Shown here in pieces: positions 1 to 12,299 of a stretch of 64,000 nucleotides of DNA. The stretch spans positions 1-64,000 of the forward strand of contig CAUYLG010013691.1 of assembly GCA_963573385.1 (NCBI GenBank), read 5' to 3'. The translations under genes and the position numbers were made by a program. Numbering within the stretch: the stretch's first letter is position 1; every line of letters starts with the position of its first letter. The DNA comes from Cacajao melanocephalus. Lineage: Eukaryota; Chordata; Mammalia; Primates; Pitheciidae. The notes below the pieces were generated by a model that was not told where the DNA came from, did no database searches, and saw only the letters and a list, made by a program, of their open reading frames with translations.

Positions 1-950
1 AAAAATTTTTGCAATCTACCCATCTGACAAAAGGCTAATATCCAGAATCTACAAAGAACTAAAACAGATTTACAAGAAAAAAACAAATAAGCCCATTCAA
101 AAGTGGGTGAAGGATATGAACAGACACTTTACAAAAGAAGACATACATGAAGCCAACAAACATATGAAAAAATGCTCATCATCGCTGGTCATTAGAGAAA
201 TGCAAATCAAAACCACATTGAGATACCACATGACGCCAGTTAGAATGGCAATCATTAAAAAATCTGGAAACAACAGATGCTGGAGAGGATGTGGAGAAAT
301 AGGAACACTTTTACACTGTTGGTGGGAGTGTAAATTAGTTCAACCATTGTGGAAGACAGTGTGGCGATTCCTAAAGGACCTAGAAATAGAAATTCCATTT
401 GACCCAGTAATCGCATTACCAAATATGTACCCAAAGGATTATAAATCATTCTATTATAAGGACACATGCACATGTATGTTCATTGCAGCACTGTTTACAA
501 TAGCAAAGACTTGGAACCAACCCAAATGCCCATCGATGATAAATTGGACAGGGAAAATGTAGTACATATACACCATGGAATACTATGCAGCCATAAAAAA
601 AGATGAGTTCGTGTCCTTTGTAGGGACATGGATGAACCTGGAAACCATCATTCTGAGCAAACTGACACAGGAACAGAGAATCAGGCACTGCATGTTCTCA
701 CTCATAGGCAGGTGTTGAACGATGAGAACACATGGTCACAGGGAGGGGAGCATCACACACTGAGGTCTACGGAGGGGTACTAGGGGAGGGACAGTAGGGG
801 TGGGTAGGGATTAGGGGAGGGATAACATAGGGAGAAATGCCAGATATAGGTGATGGGGATGGAGGTAGAAAACCACATTGCTGTATATGTACCTATGCAA
901 CAACCCTGCATGTTCTTTACATGTACCCCAGAACCTAAAATGCAATAAAA
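1..950 (+). mobile_element. LINE-1 3' end (L1PA-like), 5' part outside window
   Basis: This is the last part of L1 ORF2 followed by the 3'UTR and an A-rich end near 940-950. The 107-562 frame gives an ORF2 C-terminal segment rich in Trp and Cys, of the kind seen near the end of L1 ORF2. It is broken by a TAG at 560-562 where a related copy in this window (33,084-34,948) reads TGG. The 3'UTR has the G-rich tract typical of young primate L1s at about 735-850. The element is dead: it is truncated by the window edge and carries a nonsense codon. Subfamily naming (L1PA) is from memory. Confidence 0.92.
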
Positions 951-1059
951 CATACATATATATTATATATAAACACAAAATTAAAAGTTAATTTCAATTT
1001 TTAAAATAACATTTAATGTGGAATATGCTTGTAAAAAAAATTCAAATGATAACTTAACA

Positions 1060-1240
1060 CAGGAGTCAGCAAATTACATTGGTGAAAGGCTAGATTGTAA
1101 TTACTTTAGACTATGGGCATTCCATATGGTCTTTGTCCCAATTACTCAACTCTGCCATTGCAGTGTGAAGGCAGCCAGTCAATGCATCAGCCCAAGGATG
1201 TGAGTTTTTTTCCAAAAATTATGCAGCAGGCCAGATATTC
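1060..1240 (+). mobile_element. hAT-type non-autonomous DNA transposon fragment
   Basis: The stretch begins with the sequence 'aggagtcagcaaattac' and continues through 'actcaactctgccattg' and 'gcagccag'. These are the landmarks of a common mammalian hAT-Charlie-type element that starts with a GGGGTCGGCAAAC-like terminus. Only the first ~180 bp are visible and divergence is high. There is no coding capacity. The exact family name is not certain. Confidence 0.55.
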
Positions 1241-1244
1241 ATAT

Positions 1245-3300
1245 ATTATATTTTCATTTTCATGAGATTTGAGGTACTTTATAAAACCTTTGTAATTCTT
1301 TTCGTGATGTATGGATTAATTAGAATTGTGTTATTTAATTTCTAAATGTTTTGAGGTTTTCCTAGGCATCTTAGTGATACTTATTTACTTCCTCTGTGAT
1401 CTGAGAACATATTTTATATGATTTTAAATATTTCAAGTGTATTCAGACTAGTTTTATGTCCTAATGGGTATTATATCCTGATGAAAATGCTATGCTCTTT
1501 AAAAATGTATATTTTTCTGCTATTGTGTGTAATGTCCTATAAATATTCACCAGGTCAAGGTGACTGAAAGTGTTATTCAGATCATACTGCCTATTACTTG
1601 CATCTCTTTCTTTTCTTTTCTTTTCTTTTTTAACAATTTCTGATTGTTAGGTATAACGGGCAAATTTTCTTTCTCTGTTTTATTCTGTTATTTTTGCTTC
1701 ATGTATTTTGAAGCTCTGTTGTTAGATGCACCCACAATTTTTATAGCAATAGCTTCCTAATTAATTGACCCTTTTATCATTATGAAATGTTCTTCTATAG
1801 CTCTGGTAACGTTCTTTATCTTGAAACATATTTTATCTCACATTAACATAGCCATTCCAGCATTTTTATGCTTGCTGTTGAACGTCTGTAGCTTGACTTC
1901 ACTTATAAAGGATATGTTTATTGGATCTAAAAGTCTCAGTTGACAGGTTTGTTTATTTTCTCTTTAAAGATGTTATTTCATGCCATATGCTACCTTGTTT
2001 CTGAAAAGAAGTTTGTAGTCATTTAAAACTTGTTGTGTCTCTCTTTTAAATGTCTTTTTTGCTGGCTGCTTTCGAGATTATCATTTATCTTTTGTTTTTA
2101 GCTGTTTGACTATGATATACCCATTATCATTTCTTCATATTTTCATTCTTATTCTTTTTATTTCCTGTTTCAGCTTTACTGAGCTTCTTCTTGAATCTAT
2201 AAAATTATATCTTTCAATAAAATGGGGACATGTGCATCCCTTTTATCTTCGAGTTACACTTATGTTACACCTTTTGAGATTCCAAGGCTCACTAAGGCTC
2301 TATTCATATTTTAAAATATCTTTTCTACCTTTAAGTTTGCATAATTAGTGTTTATCTATATTTAAGTTTGTGGACTCTATTCTTTGTCATTTACATTCCG
2401 CTTTTAAGCCCATGTGGTCAATTTTTAAATCACATATTGCATTTTCACATTTAGAATTTCACTTTTATTGATTCCTATATTTCTGTTAAAAACATATCTT
2501 TTTATTCAATATCAGTATTTTGTTTTTAGCTTATTCATTATATTTAATTGCTTTGATAAAATCCTTGTCTGCTCATTCTAATATCTGACTAATCTCAGGG
2601 TTGGACCTATTAATTGTCTTTTCTTAAAGACTATATTTTTATATTGCTTCAAATAATAATTTTTGTTATAAACTGAACAATGAAATTTTGTTGAGGAGAA
2701 TTTGAATTTTGTTATATTTCTCTGAAAAATACTGATTTTTTTAAATCTGACAACTAATTGGATACCAATTAAAAACTTACTTGAGAAAGTTAGAACTTGG
2801 TTTATTTCTTTACCTTCATCTGGGCTCCTTTGAGTCTGCCCAGCTCATGCATGATTTGGGGCTCATGCAGAGATTTGATAGAGTCTGAACACAGAATTTG
2901 TGCTTCTCTGCTAGCTTTTGCTTTTGTGGGGTTCCTTGTTTTCTGGTTCCAAAGGCTATATTTGCCACAAATTTCTGTTATTTTTTTTCAGCTCAGAAAG
3001 ATGGTGTATTTTCTATCAGGGATTTAGCTATCCCACATGATACTAATTGAGGCTTTCTATTATACTAAGTAATTAAAAATGAGAAATTTACCCTGTGCTA
3101 ACTTTCCTTCATTGTTGATCCCCACACAGATTTTCTTTGTAATTTACTCTCTAGTGTATTCAGGTTATTGTTGTTTATTTGTTTTTGTTGTTTTGTTTTG
3201 TGTTTTGTATTTTTTCCAGAACTTATCATTGTTATCTCTAGGCAGTTCCTGTTCAATAGGTCTCAGTCATTTTAAAAGAAGCATATAGATGCCTAATTTA
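1245..3300 (-). mobile_element. Old LINE-1 (L1M type), antisense, ORF2 endonuclease region to 5' region
   Basis: Read on the minus strand, this is a heavily mutated mammalian L1. About 1,380-1,950 matches the antisense of the L1 ORF2 endonuclease region, for example the stretch describing 'gaagctctgttgttagatgca'. About 2,060-3,020 matches the ORF1/5' region typical of L1M elements, with the landmark 'aaaatccttgtctgctcatt' near 2,560. No intact reading frame survives. The short frames at 2,106-2,348, 2,797-3,027 and 3,079-3,288 on the plus strand are chance openings. Boundaries are approximate. Confidence 0.75.
1605..1632 (+). repeat. (TTTTC)n microsatellite
   Basis: Short run of TTTTC units interrupting the antisense L1M sequence. 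Confidence 0.85.
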
Positions 3301-4204
3301 TTTTTTAAGTGTGAATACCAAACTATACATTTACCTCACTATGTTTTATTTGGTCAGCTACATCCTCAATTATTATAACTGTTTTTCAACACATAATGTT
3401 TATGATTTATCAACAAAATGCCTAAATTATATTGAATGAATCAGATGATTTCAGAAATTCCTTTTAACATCCATTGTATTATTTTTCTCTTCCAGCTGTA
3501 TTTTCATACAAGCAACAGCCTTTAATTTTAATAATTGCAACAATTATTCACAAAAAAGTAAGTTATTCAGACCTACAACATATGAATTCAGACCCCTTTT
3601 TAGGTTGGAACTGATTCTTGCCACCTTATTTAAGCATTGCTACAAAATATATAGGCATCCATCTGTCTTTCTCCCTCTAGGTTTTACACAGACATACACA
3701 TTCATATTAAATTCACATTTACTCATATTTTGGTCTCATACTCACATCCTTTTATATAGTATCATCTTTGATTGATAGGAACTCCCCTCTCTGGGTCTTA
3801 ATCTAGCTGATGACTCTCTAAAATGGGACCATAGCAGCTCTGTTCTCATAATGGAGTGTTGATAAAATCACACTTCAGAACACCTCATGAGATCAGGCTA
3901 AAGCTGATCTGAAACACTTCTGCCTGCTTTCTTCCTCTGCTCTTTCCTGCTTTCATTACAATCTTCAGATTTTTGCTGGGAGAATTTTCAGAATTTATCC
4001 CTTGTACAATAACCTTCTTTTCAGGGGTTATTTCTGAGGACCCCACACTAAATTAGCCCTCTTAGGTCCTCTCAGTATTTTTTTAAGGAGAGATTTGCTT
4101 TTACTTCCTCTTTTCAATTAGGAAAGTTAACTATGGAAAATACTGCAGATGAACCCAGCAAAAACTCTAAGCCTCTACTCTGTCTTGCTGTACACTGAAG
4201 ATTC
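3301..4204. other. Unassigned AT-rich DNA
   Basis: No gene, RNA or confidently recognised repeat. Long frames are absent. Confidence 0.5.
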
Positions 4205-4480
4205 AAAAGTAAAAGAATATTTTTCCTAGTATGCCAGTCACAAAAAGACAAACACTATATGATTCTACTTATTTGAAGTATCTAAAGGAGTCAAGTTTAT
4301 AGAAACAGAAAGTAGAATGAGGGTTACCAGGTACTGGGGAAAGAAGGAAGAGGAGAGTATTTAAAGGGCATAGAGTCTCAGTTTTATAAGATGAAAAAGT
4401 ACCGGGGATCTGTTTCACAACAATGTAAATATATTTAAAATCACAGAACTATACACTTAAAAATAGTTCAATAGCTTTTT
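4205..4480 (+). mobile_element. LINE-1 3'UTR fragment (L1M type)
   Basis: The order of landmarks matches the 3' end of mammalian L1M elements: a stretch ending 'tatatgattctacttat', then 'agaaacagaaagtagaatga', 'gggttaccaggtactgggg', and finally 'aatcacagaactatacactt'. The poly-A tail is degraded. Non-coding. Confidence 0.75.
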
Positions 4481-6429
4481 AAATATTAATAGAGTAAATT
4501 TATATGCATAAACAGAAAAATTTCCATGTAAATAAACTTCATGGACAATGGGTTTTTAAAAACGTTTTGCTCAGTGTTGAAGCATCAAAATCCTAAAAAT
4601 TGCCAAGACATAGTAGGTCCAACAAACAAATTTTGAATAATAAATATATTTCTTAGCAAAAAAAAAAAAAAAACTGACTACTAAGGAATGTTTACCTTCT
4701 AATTTGTATGTTTGTCTATGTGTTTGTGTACGTGTGTTTATAATACACATACACAAATTCTATTCTATTATTCAGAATACAATAGGTTATGTTGCTGTAA
4801 TAAACAACCCCTAAATAACATGTGTTATTTCTCAAAAAAAAAAAGGTAAAAGAAAAAAAAAGCTGATTTCATTTTCTAGAAATTTTTGAAGCTCAGGGTC
4901 CACAAATGACTTAAGTTATACTAAGCAAATGTAATACATGGGAATTAAAAGAAAAAAAGGGTACACTAAGCTAATGGTAGGTGGGTCTTTTGATAAGTAT
5001 TATAGAGAGGTATTGAATTATTTTGCAAGAATTATAAAAGGGATTCTGTTGTACTTCTGACTTTTCCATTTTCCCTCTTATGAGTCCCACAAGGCAAATA
5101 ATAGCAAAAGGATTTTGTCTGAAACAATCACATGATGGTTGGATATTTTCTTACATCCATATTGTACTTGGTTGTGTATCATGAAAACTTAATTCTCTGA
5201 TATTCTCTGAATTTCTGTCATGCTTTCTGGTGGATCCCTACCTCCAAAAGTGGTGCCAGTGGTTACAGCTGTATGCACATAAAAACACTGACCAAAAAGG
5301 CAACTTGGAACAAAAGAAATTAGTGATTATCAAGCAATGAAGAAACTTGAATTATTATTCTTACCCAATTGAGTTTGAAGACAACTAAGATCCGTTTAAC
5401 ATTAGAAGATGGCACTATTCACTAGTTTAATGAAATTAACAATATTTAATTTTATTAAACCTGTGAGCACATAGAACTAGGTTACTTAAATAAAAGCTTT
5501 GGCATATTGAGTGGCTGTTGTAACAGATGACCAGGAGAAACACAACGATTTCAAAAGCCTAAGAGGCAGGCTGCTTCTAGACTACATTGAATATCCTATT
5601 TTGATATCTGTCTGGACTGAATGATAACATTTATTGCCACTGACAAGAAGAAAGTAGGATTCTATCTTTTATTTGGATGGCTGGCTGATACTCTGGGGGG
5701 AGGTCTATTGTAAATGAAACTCAAGTACCTCAATTTTTTGAAAAAGTCAAAGGTTAGTGACATAAAATTTTTAGAGCAAATTTATAATGAACAACATACA
5801 CAAACTACCCTTATTCTTATATCCACAGAAACTACGTAAGACTTCACATAGTCTTTAAGAATTACATTGGTGAGAGTATTGCATTCTTGGAAGGAACCAT
5901 GGTGGATGTCCAGTATAGGTCACAGGTATAGGTGGAAGACATTGTTGTTGAAATGACTCCCATGAGGATCCTCTGGTCCAGGGATGATACCAAATAGCAG
6001 CACTTACCTGTCAATGCAAGGTAGATGCTGGTACTAAAATAGACAGCAAGGCCAGAGTGGTAATCAGAATTGCTTTACATATGGACACATTTACTGGTTC
6101 CTGAAATCAACCTAAATAAGAAGCTCACACAAGTTCCATTTTTTACCATATGTGAAAAAATATATAGTTCTAATGAACAAACCCTAACTTAAACCATCAA
6201 AATAGAGAACTGGAGACTCTAAGTCAGTTTATAGATGCAGGGGCACTTGAATAAAGAGGACAGTGGGTGCTCTTGAGAAACAAGCCCTAACATCTAAAAG
6301 TCTTTTATAAGCTTTCTTTCACAAAAGAAATTGTTGCAATTAACCAGTGTAACTGTGTACTAAAGAAAGAGGAATATCTAGACTTTTCAGGATTGACATA
6401 GGCTACATGTATTAGTAATTCCACATGTA
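4481..6429. other. Unassigned DNA with A-rich runs and one arm of an inverted repeat
   Basis: No gene is supported. Contains an A15-type run near 4,658, a weak TG-rich stretch at about 4,700-4,755, A-rich runs at about 4,833-4,861, and the left arm (5,592-5,654) of the 63-bp inverted repeat described separately. Confidence 0.5.
5592..5654 (+). repeat. Left arm of 63-bp inverted repeat
   Basis: These 63 bases are the reverse complement of 7,438-7,500 with only two mismatches. The similarity stops sharply on both sides of both arms. I do not recognise the sequence as a known repeat family. Confidence 0.9.
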
Positions 6430-6830
6430 TAACTACATGTATTAGTTCTCTATTGCTACTATAACAAATTACAGGAGTTTACAGCTTTATAAGCCAGGAA
6501 TTTAAAACGAAACTTACAGGCTAAAATCAGGATATTGGTATGACTACATTCTTTTCTGGGGTTGTTAGGGGATAATCTATGTCCTTGCTTTGTTCAGCTT
6601 CTAGAAGATGCTTGCATTTCTTGGTTCCTGCCCTGCTTCCATCTTCAAAGCCAACAATGACTAGTAGAGTCTTCCTCATATCACATCACTCTGACACAAT
6701 CATCTACCTTCCTTTCCCTCTTATAAAGACCTTTGTGATTATATTAAGCCAACCTGGATAATGCAGAATAATCTTCCCATTTCAAAGTCATTTATTAGAA
6801 ACTCTCATTCCATCTGAAATCTTACTTCTT
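6430..6830 (-). mobile_element. LTR remnant, ERVL-MaLR (MLT1-like), antisense
   Basis: Starts with 'tgtattagttctctattgct', the antisense of the conserved 3' end of MLT1-type LTRs. It is followed by the expected 'cttataagccaggaatt' and a decayed body with 'cttataaagacctttgtga' near 6,720. A solo LTR is likely, since no internal retroviral sequence flanks it. Divergence is high and the left and right limits are approximate. Confidence 0.6.
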
Positions 6831-7877
6831 AACATATACACAAGTTTCAGGGAGTAGAACATGGGCACTTTGAGAGGAGGCATTTGTTCTATCTACCACA
6901 GTCTCTAACCATGTGTGGCCACACAGGATTTTATGGTGATTTAGCAGTGAAAGTTGAAATGTATGAGAGTCAAATAGTAAGTGGAATTTAGTATGAGATG
7001 TTCTCAGAGTGACCTTAGAAGCTGGCAATATTATCACATTCGTACTCTAACCCATCAAGCAAAGTTTACTTAGAAAGAAAAGGCATGTGAAAGCTTCTGA
7101 AACTATACTTCTATACCAGTGTAATGAAGCAAAAGCAATGACTCATTTCTAGAAAAACTGCCAAGATTTAGGCCACCATCAAAAACTTGAAATATGCATA
7201 GGTGAAAATGCCTATTATATCCCGCATTAAACTTACTCCTTGACCTATGAAAGGAAAGCAGGGCCTTGCAGGCACTGTTCCAAATTCAGTCTCTTTAGTG
7301 AAGCAAATTAACACATTTTTAGCTTAATTAAACACATGCATCCATACATATACACATATATCTTAATTACATTTATATATGTTACAATCAGCACAAATTA
7401 CAGTGGTATACAAAAGGTATATGTATTTTTTCTCTCCCTTTCTTCTTGTCAGTGGCAGTAAATGTTATCATTTAGTCCAGACAGATATCAAAATAGGATA
7501 ATGAGGATAGAACTTCCATATATTTTTGTTCTCCTATAGTTACCACTTAAATTATAATTCTTAAATCTAAAGCAGAGAACTTCCTGACAATTCTCAGTAT
7601 GTTGAATATACTTAGTAGATTTAGCTCCCTATGCCAACTAAAAAATGAAGACTGACCTTACTCAGTTACCTCTCTTCCACCACTGGTTCTAGGAGACTCT
7701 TAGGGGTGGGGGTGGGGAGAGAATTTTCACTTTCAGTTACATATTTTAACTCTCCTCCATATAAGCTTTTGAATCTTAACTGTTTCATAGGTAGCAGAAA
7801 CTAATTGACTTTGCAGTTTGGGCTACTGAAATGAACAACTCATAATTAGTGTGAGCATTTTCCTTAGAACTTGTATT
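6831..7877. other. Unassigned DNA containing the right inverted-repeat arm
   Basis: No gene or RNA is seen. The right arm of the 63-bp inverted repeat lies at 7,438-7,500, just after an AT-rich stretch with repeated 'acatata' motifs at 7,330-7,385. A short G-rich run lies near 7,703-7,718. Confidence 0.5.
7438..7500 (-). repeat. Right arm of 63-bp inverted repeat
   Basis: Reverse complement of 5,592-5,654 with mismatches at two internal positions. The spacer between arms is 1,783 bp. Confidence 0.9.
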
Positions 7878-7890
7878 AAAAGAATCCCAG

Positions 7891-8183
7891 GGCCAAGTAC
7901 GGTGGCTCACGCCTGTAATCCGAGCACTTTGGGAGGCCAAGGCGGGTGGATCACGAGGTCAAGAGATCAAGAACATCCTGACCAACACAGTGAAACTCCG
8001 TCTCTGTTAAGAATACAAAAATTAGCTGAGTGTGGTGGTGCGCACCTGTACTCCCAGCTACTCAGGAGGCTGAGGCAGGAGAATCACTTGAACCTGGGAG
8101 GCGGAGCTTACAGTGATTGTGCCACTGCACTCCAGCCTGGTGACAGAGCAAGACTCTGTCTCAAAAAAAAAAAAAAAAAAAAA
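7891..8183 (+). mobile_element. Alu SINE (S/Y-like)
   Basis: Complete dimeric Alu with left and right monomers, the middle A-rich linker ('aatacaaaaattagctgag') and a poly-A tail of about 20 at the end. A diverged target-site duplication is plausible: 'aaaagaatcccag' at 7,878-7,890 and 'aaaagcaattctag' at 8,180-8,193. The 118-codon frame at 7,851-8,207 is an Alu translation and not a gene. Confidence 0.96.
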
Positions 8184-8193
8184 GCAATTCTAG

Positions 8194-9704
8194 CAATGAA
8201 ACTGTGAACATGTATTAAAACAATCTCAGCAATGAAACCAGAAACTAGTTTCATGGTTTGCTTAAGCATGTTTTACCTGTATTCATAAAAGTTGAAATAA
8301 TCATAAAATTGTAGGGCAATCTACAGCTTGATACAAACTGTTTAATATAATCACAGTGTTAGGCATTATCAGTGCAACTCTTATGGTCTCATTTAAGCAA
8401 AGACTTGGTGGCAAAGAGAAGTCAGATTGTTATAATAATATGCAATGTATTTCTGGTGCTAAAATAAAGCAATGGGAATGATTACGTTTCTTGTTTCACA
8501 AACATCCGCTGCTAGAGAATGTTTACCAAAAAAAGTTTTCCTTCGAATCCTGAAGTTTTAGAACAAATAGACCCCCAGGATGGCAGAATAAGATTGCTAC
8601 AGACTAAATATCTGTTAGTCTTCAGAGATCCTTTGTAAAACTTTTGAATGTGTGAGATTAATATTCTATTATTTCTCACTTTACATGTTTTTCTTTTCCC
8701 ATAAGCTTCCTTACAGATGCTACTATAATTGAGATGTAACCTTTAAAAATGTTTAATTTCATAGAGGCTTAATCATGAGAATCATGATGTAATTCACAGT
8801 AATTACAAACAGCTGGAAATGGACTGCAGTCTAACATTACAGCACCCACCCACCTTGAAGTAACCACTTCAACTGCATCAAGAAGTCCTTAAAACAACAA
8901 TCTAAGTTTGCAAAGGCAAGCTTAAACTTTGCAAACTGATTTTGATGGCACTAAGAATTACAATCATATTTCTTTAAATAAAGTATATGAAACTAGTAAC
9001 ATAATAACTTTGGTATTGTTCACTATACTTTCCTCAGGCATGAAATCAACTTTTGGTAATATAAGTTGTATATTGCCTAGAAGCACATAATATCCTGTCA
9101 AAGAGGATTAAGATAGATGAGAACTCATCCTGCCTCCTAAGGTCCACCTTCATCACTTATATTTGCCAGAGGGATAAAATGTGAAGTTATTACCTAAGAC
9201 TATACCAATTTTTATGTTGTTTGTTGGAACTGTCCCCTCACCCCCATTGCACTATTGAGCCCCAAGCACTAGACTGGGGAACTGTAGTTTTCAACCTGCC
9301 ACGAAAAAGCTGTAAAGGACTTGTAGTCTTCAACTCAATGTGGAACACAGAAAATTTCAAGAAGCAATTTGTGTTTCAAGACAAGTTAAAACAAGAATTG
9401 AAAGCAAGTTTGGAAGAGTGAGAATATTCAAATACATACATGTAGCCACAGATGAGGTAGGAGACTTTGGCAATATATGGAGAATATATATATGTATTAG
9501 TCCTAAGTATGTATATACTTAACGTCTTTTGTTTTATTGACACCAATAGTCTGAGACTCTCCTTTCCCCTCCATTTCCTGTCACTATCAGGTAACAGTCA
9601 AATAGTACCTTCCTCACTATACAAAAACAAAACTTGAACCTGAGATAATAGTCTAGTTTCCCCCAAGGAATTCTTTGGTCAGGTTAAGAATGGAGAAATA
9701 TACT
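8194..9704. other. Unassigned DNA
   Basis: No gene, RNA or recognised repeat. A 20-bp motif around 'caatctcagcaatgaaac' (8,221 onward) echoes 'caattctagcaatgaaac' at 8,185, giving a small imperfect direct repeat. Two overlapping short frames at 9,221-9,522 have no recognisable domain. Confidence 0.5.
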
Positions 9705-9870
9705 TCTCAGTTGGGACTTGGATAAGTCATTTAACCTCCTAAGCCTCACATCGTTCATTTGAGTAGATAATAGTTACGTAAGAATTAACACAATGTTTAC
9801 CATCTACCTAGCGCAGTGGCTGGTACATAATGAGCATTCCATCCATGGTAACTACTCTTATCACCCATAC
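9705..9870 (+). mobile_element. MIR SINE fragment
   Basis: Landmarks in order: 'ggataagtcatttaacctc', then 'gcagtggctggtacataatg' followed by 'agcattcc'. These match the MIR core and 3' region with typical heavy divergence. Confidence 0.7.
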
Positions 9871-11912
9871 ACATAGTTTTATGTCTCAAAACAATGATAT
9901 TGAGGAATGTCTTTAGTGATGCTGCACTTAATTATCACTCTCCACTCACATGAGCTGCTCTCCAGTGTTCCATCCTAAATGAATAAGCTAAACTTTGACC
10001 TTATGCCATGAAAGAAAAAACTTACAAAAAGATTACTCCTCTAACTAAATAGTATCACACATACTTCATCTATTCCAGAAATTTTTCTTCAGACATTAAG
10101 ATAATCCAAAGCTTTGCTATTTTTCATCTGGGGGGCATTATACTCCACAGGGGTTTGGTTATTTTGGCCTGTGAGAACATATTTCTGGAATATATGAATT
10201 GCTTTTGCTGGCAATATGTATTAGGAAAGGGCCAGAGGCTAGACCCAGTGTTAGCACTGAGTTTAGAAAGAGAGAAGGAATGAGTTCAGATCACAGAGCC
10301 TCAGGGACTGGAAAATATTATTGACCATTCTCTTTTGTTGGCACTCATGTGGGAACTCCTATATTTAAAAATTCTCCATTCAGTGCTTTAAGAGAAGCAG
10401 CTTTCAGAAGAGGGAGTGCCCATAAGTTAAAATGCACCAATAATGGAGTTTTGGAGGGATGAGTATGGAAGAGTAAATGCCCTGGGAAAATTATTGTTTT
10501 TGTACAGTTTAATCAACAACATAGAACTCGAGGACTTTTGAGGATTCCTGATGCTACACGTGGTCACCTGAACAAGGTAGAGCCTGTTGCAGTGAAAGCA
10601 CAGGCATTACCATCTCAAAGATGTGGTGGGGAAACGGGAGAAAGGAACGGAATTCTCACTGCTGCAGCAAGTGTCCCTCTACTCGTTTCCCCCAAATAGG
10701 GCACCATCAGCTACTTTTTCTAAACATAGTGTCAACCTTTCATGTCTCTGGAGGTTTATTGTAGTTGCTGTTTCTGTTGCAGGTTTTAATTCCCAGAATC
10801 CACATATTTCTTTCACTTTTATAGTTTCCCTAGTGATTTTGATGGAAGGAGCCAATAACTCATGCTAGTTTTCCCACTTGATAGCACACTGCTAAATATA
10901 CATCTGACAAATGTGTAGAACTTGAAGAGATATTTGTAGTTGATTATCTGCATCTTGAAAAGCCCAAGTACAAATAATTTTGTATATGTATATTTATATA
11001 TAAATGTGAAACATAGACTTTTTTCTTAAAGTACTGGATTTTATTTTTGAGTTTTTAATTAACTCTTCTGATTCTGCCAATGGGAGAAAATAAGCTATCA
11101 CAATTTATGTCTCCTCCCAACAAAACTCAGACATTCTGGAAAACAACATCAGAAATAAAGGTTGAGTTAAATAATAAGGAAAAAGAAAGAACAAAGGAAG
11201 GCAAGCAGAAAGGTTGGTTCCCCCATGAGTAAATAGAGAAAGAATCTAAAGCAAGAGAGACAAATTTACTAAATAATGTCATTACAGTCTTAGAGACATC
11301 AGACTCTGATCTTGACTCAATGATCTATCTGAGAAGGGATTCAAATATTCCTTGGAGGCTAAAGTTAAGGACTTGGGTCTTATAAAGTTAAGAACTGTAA
11401 CTGAGATCCCTTCATCTTACAGGATCCCTGAAATATCTGATTGCTCTGCAAAAGGGAAGCATTAAAATATTCCAGAATAATTAGGTAATTTTAATCAACT
11501 CTCCCACTGAATGCAACTTCACAGGCTGGACACATTAAGAACAAAACTTTTTAGGTTTACTAGAGAAGCATAAGATAATAAATTAGAAGCCCGAGTAAGA
11601 CTGGGTTGTCTGGAATCCAGAGAAGTAAAGTCAGCCCTGCTCTCAGAGCTGCTTTTGCTATAAGGTCATTTTCCTTTCTAGAAAATGAGGTGAGGCTGAG
11701 GTGCAGATTTGGAAGCCTTAGAGGATTAAGGGAACAAAAATCTTAGTCTTGTTTCCTAGGGTCCAACAAGGAGGGATCTGCTAAGTCACCCCACCATTTT
11801 GGATGGATACTGAAAAAGGTTATAACCCTAAGATTAAGGTTAACTGAAACTAAAATGTCCCTATGTAACCAGTTATGAAGTCATCTGGATGGACTAGAAA
11901 ATCTTGAAAATT
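9871..11912. other. Unassigned DNA
   Basis: No gene or RNA is supported. The frame at 10,623-10,868 (81 codons) has no recognised domain. Parts after about 11,100 could be an eroded L1M 5' region leading into the L1M fragment at 12.3 kb, but I cannot support that. Confidence 0.45.
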
Positions 11913-11920
11913 AAAATTAG

Positions 11921-12232
11921 GGTTGGGCACAGTGGCTCACACCTGTAATGCCAGCACTTTGGGAGGCTGATGCGGGTGGATCACCTGAGGTCAGCAGTTT
12001 GAGACCAGCCAGGCCAACATAGTGAAACCCTGTCTCTACTAAAACTACAAAAATTAGCTGGGCATGGTGGCGTGCATCTATAACCCAAGCTACTCAGGAG
12101 GCTGAGGTAGAAGAATCGCTTGAACCAGGAAGGCGGAGGATGCAGTGAGCTGAGACTGCAATATTGCACTCTAGCTGGGTGACAAGAATGAAACTCCATC
12201 TCAAAAATATACCTTAATTAATTAATTAAAAT
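11921..12232 (+). mobile_element. Alu SINE (S-like)
   Basis: Full dimeric Alu beginning 'ggttgggcacagtggctcac', with the mid linker 'aactacaaaaattagctggg'. The tail is not pure A but has decayed to an A/T mix with (TTAA)n units (12,214-12,228). It is flanked by a short likely target-site duplication, 'aaaattag' at 11,913-11,920 and 12,233-12,240. Confidence 0.95.
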
Positions 12233-12299
12233 AAAATTAGATTAAGAAGTAACTGAATTGCTAGTGTCCCTATGTGTCAAGCACAATCTCTGAAGGAAG

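Noticed and set aside
7851..8207. 118-codon plus-strand frame
   Set aside because: It is the translation of a sense Alu with its poly-A tail as a lysine run; there is no exon context.
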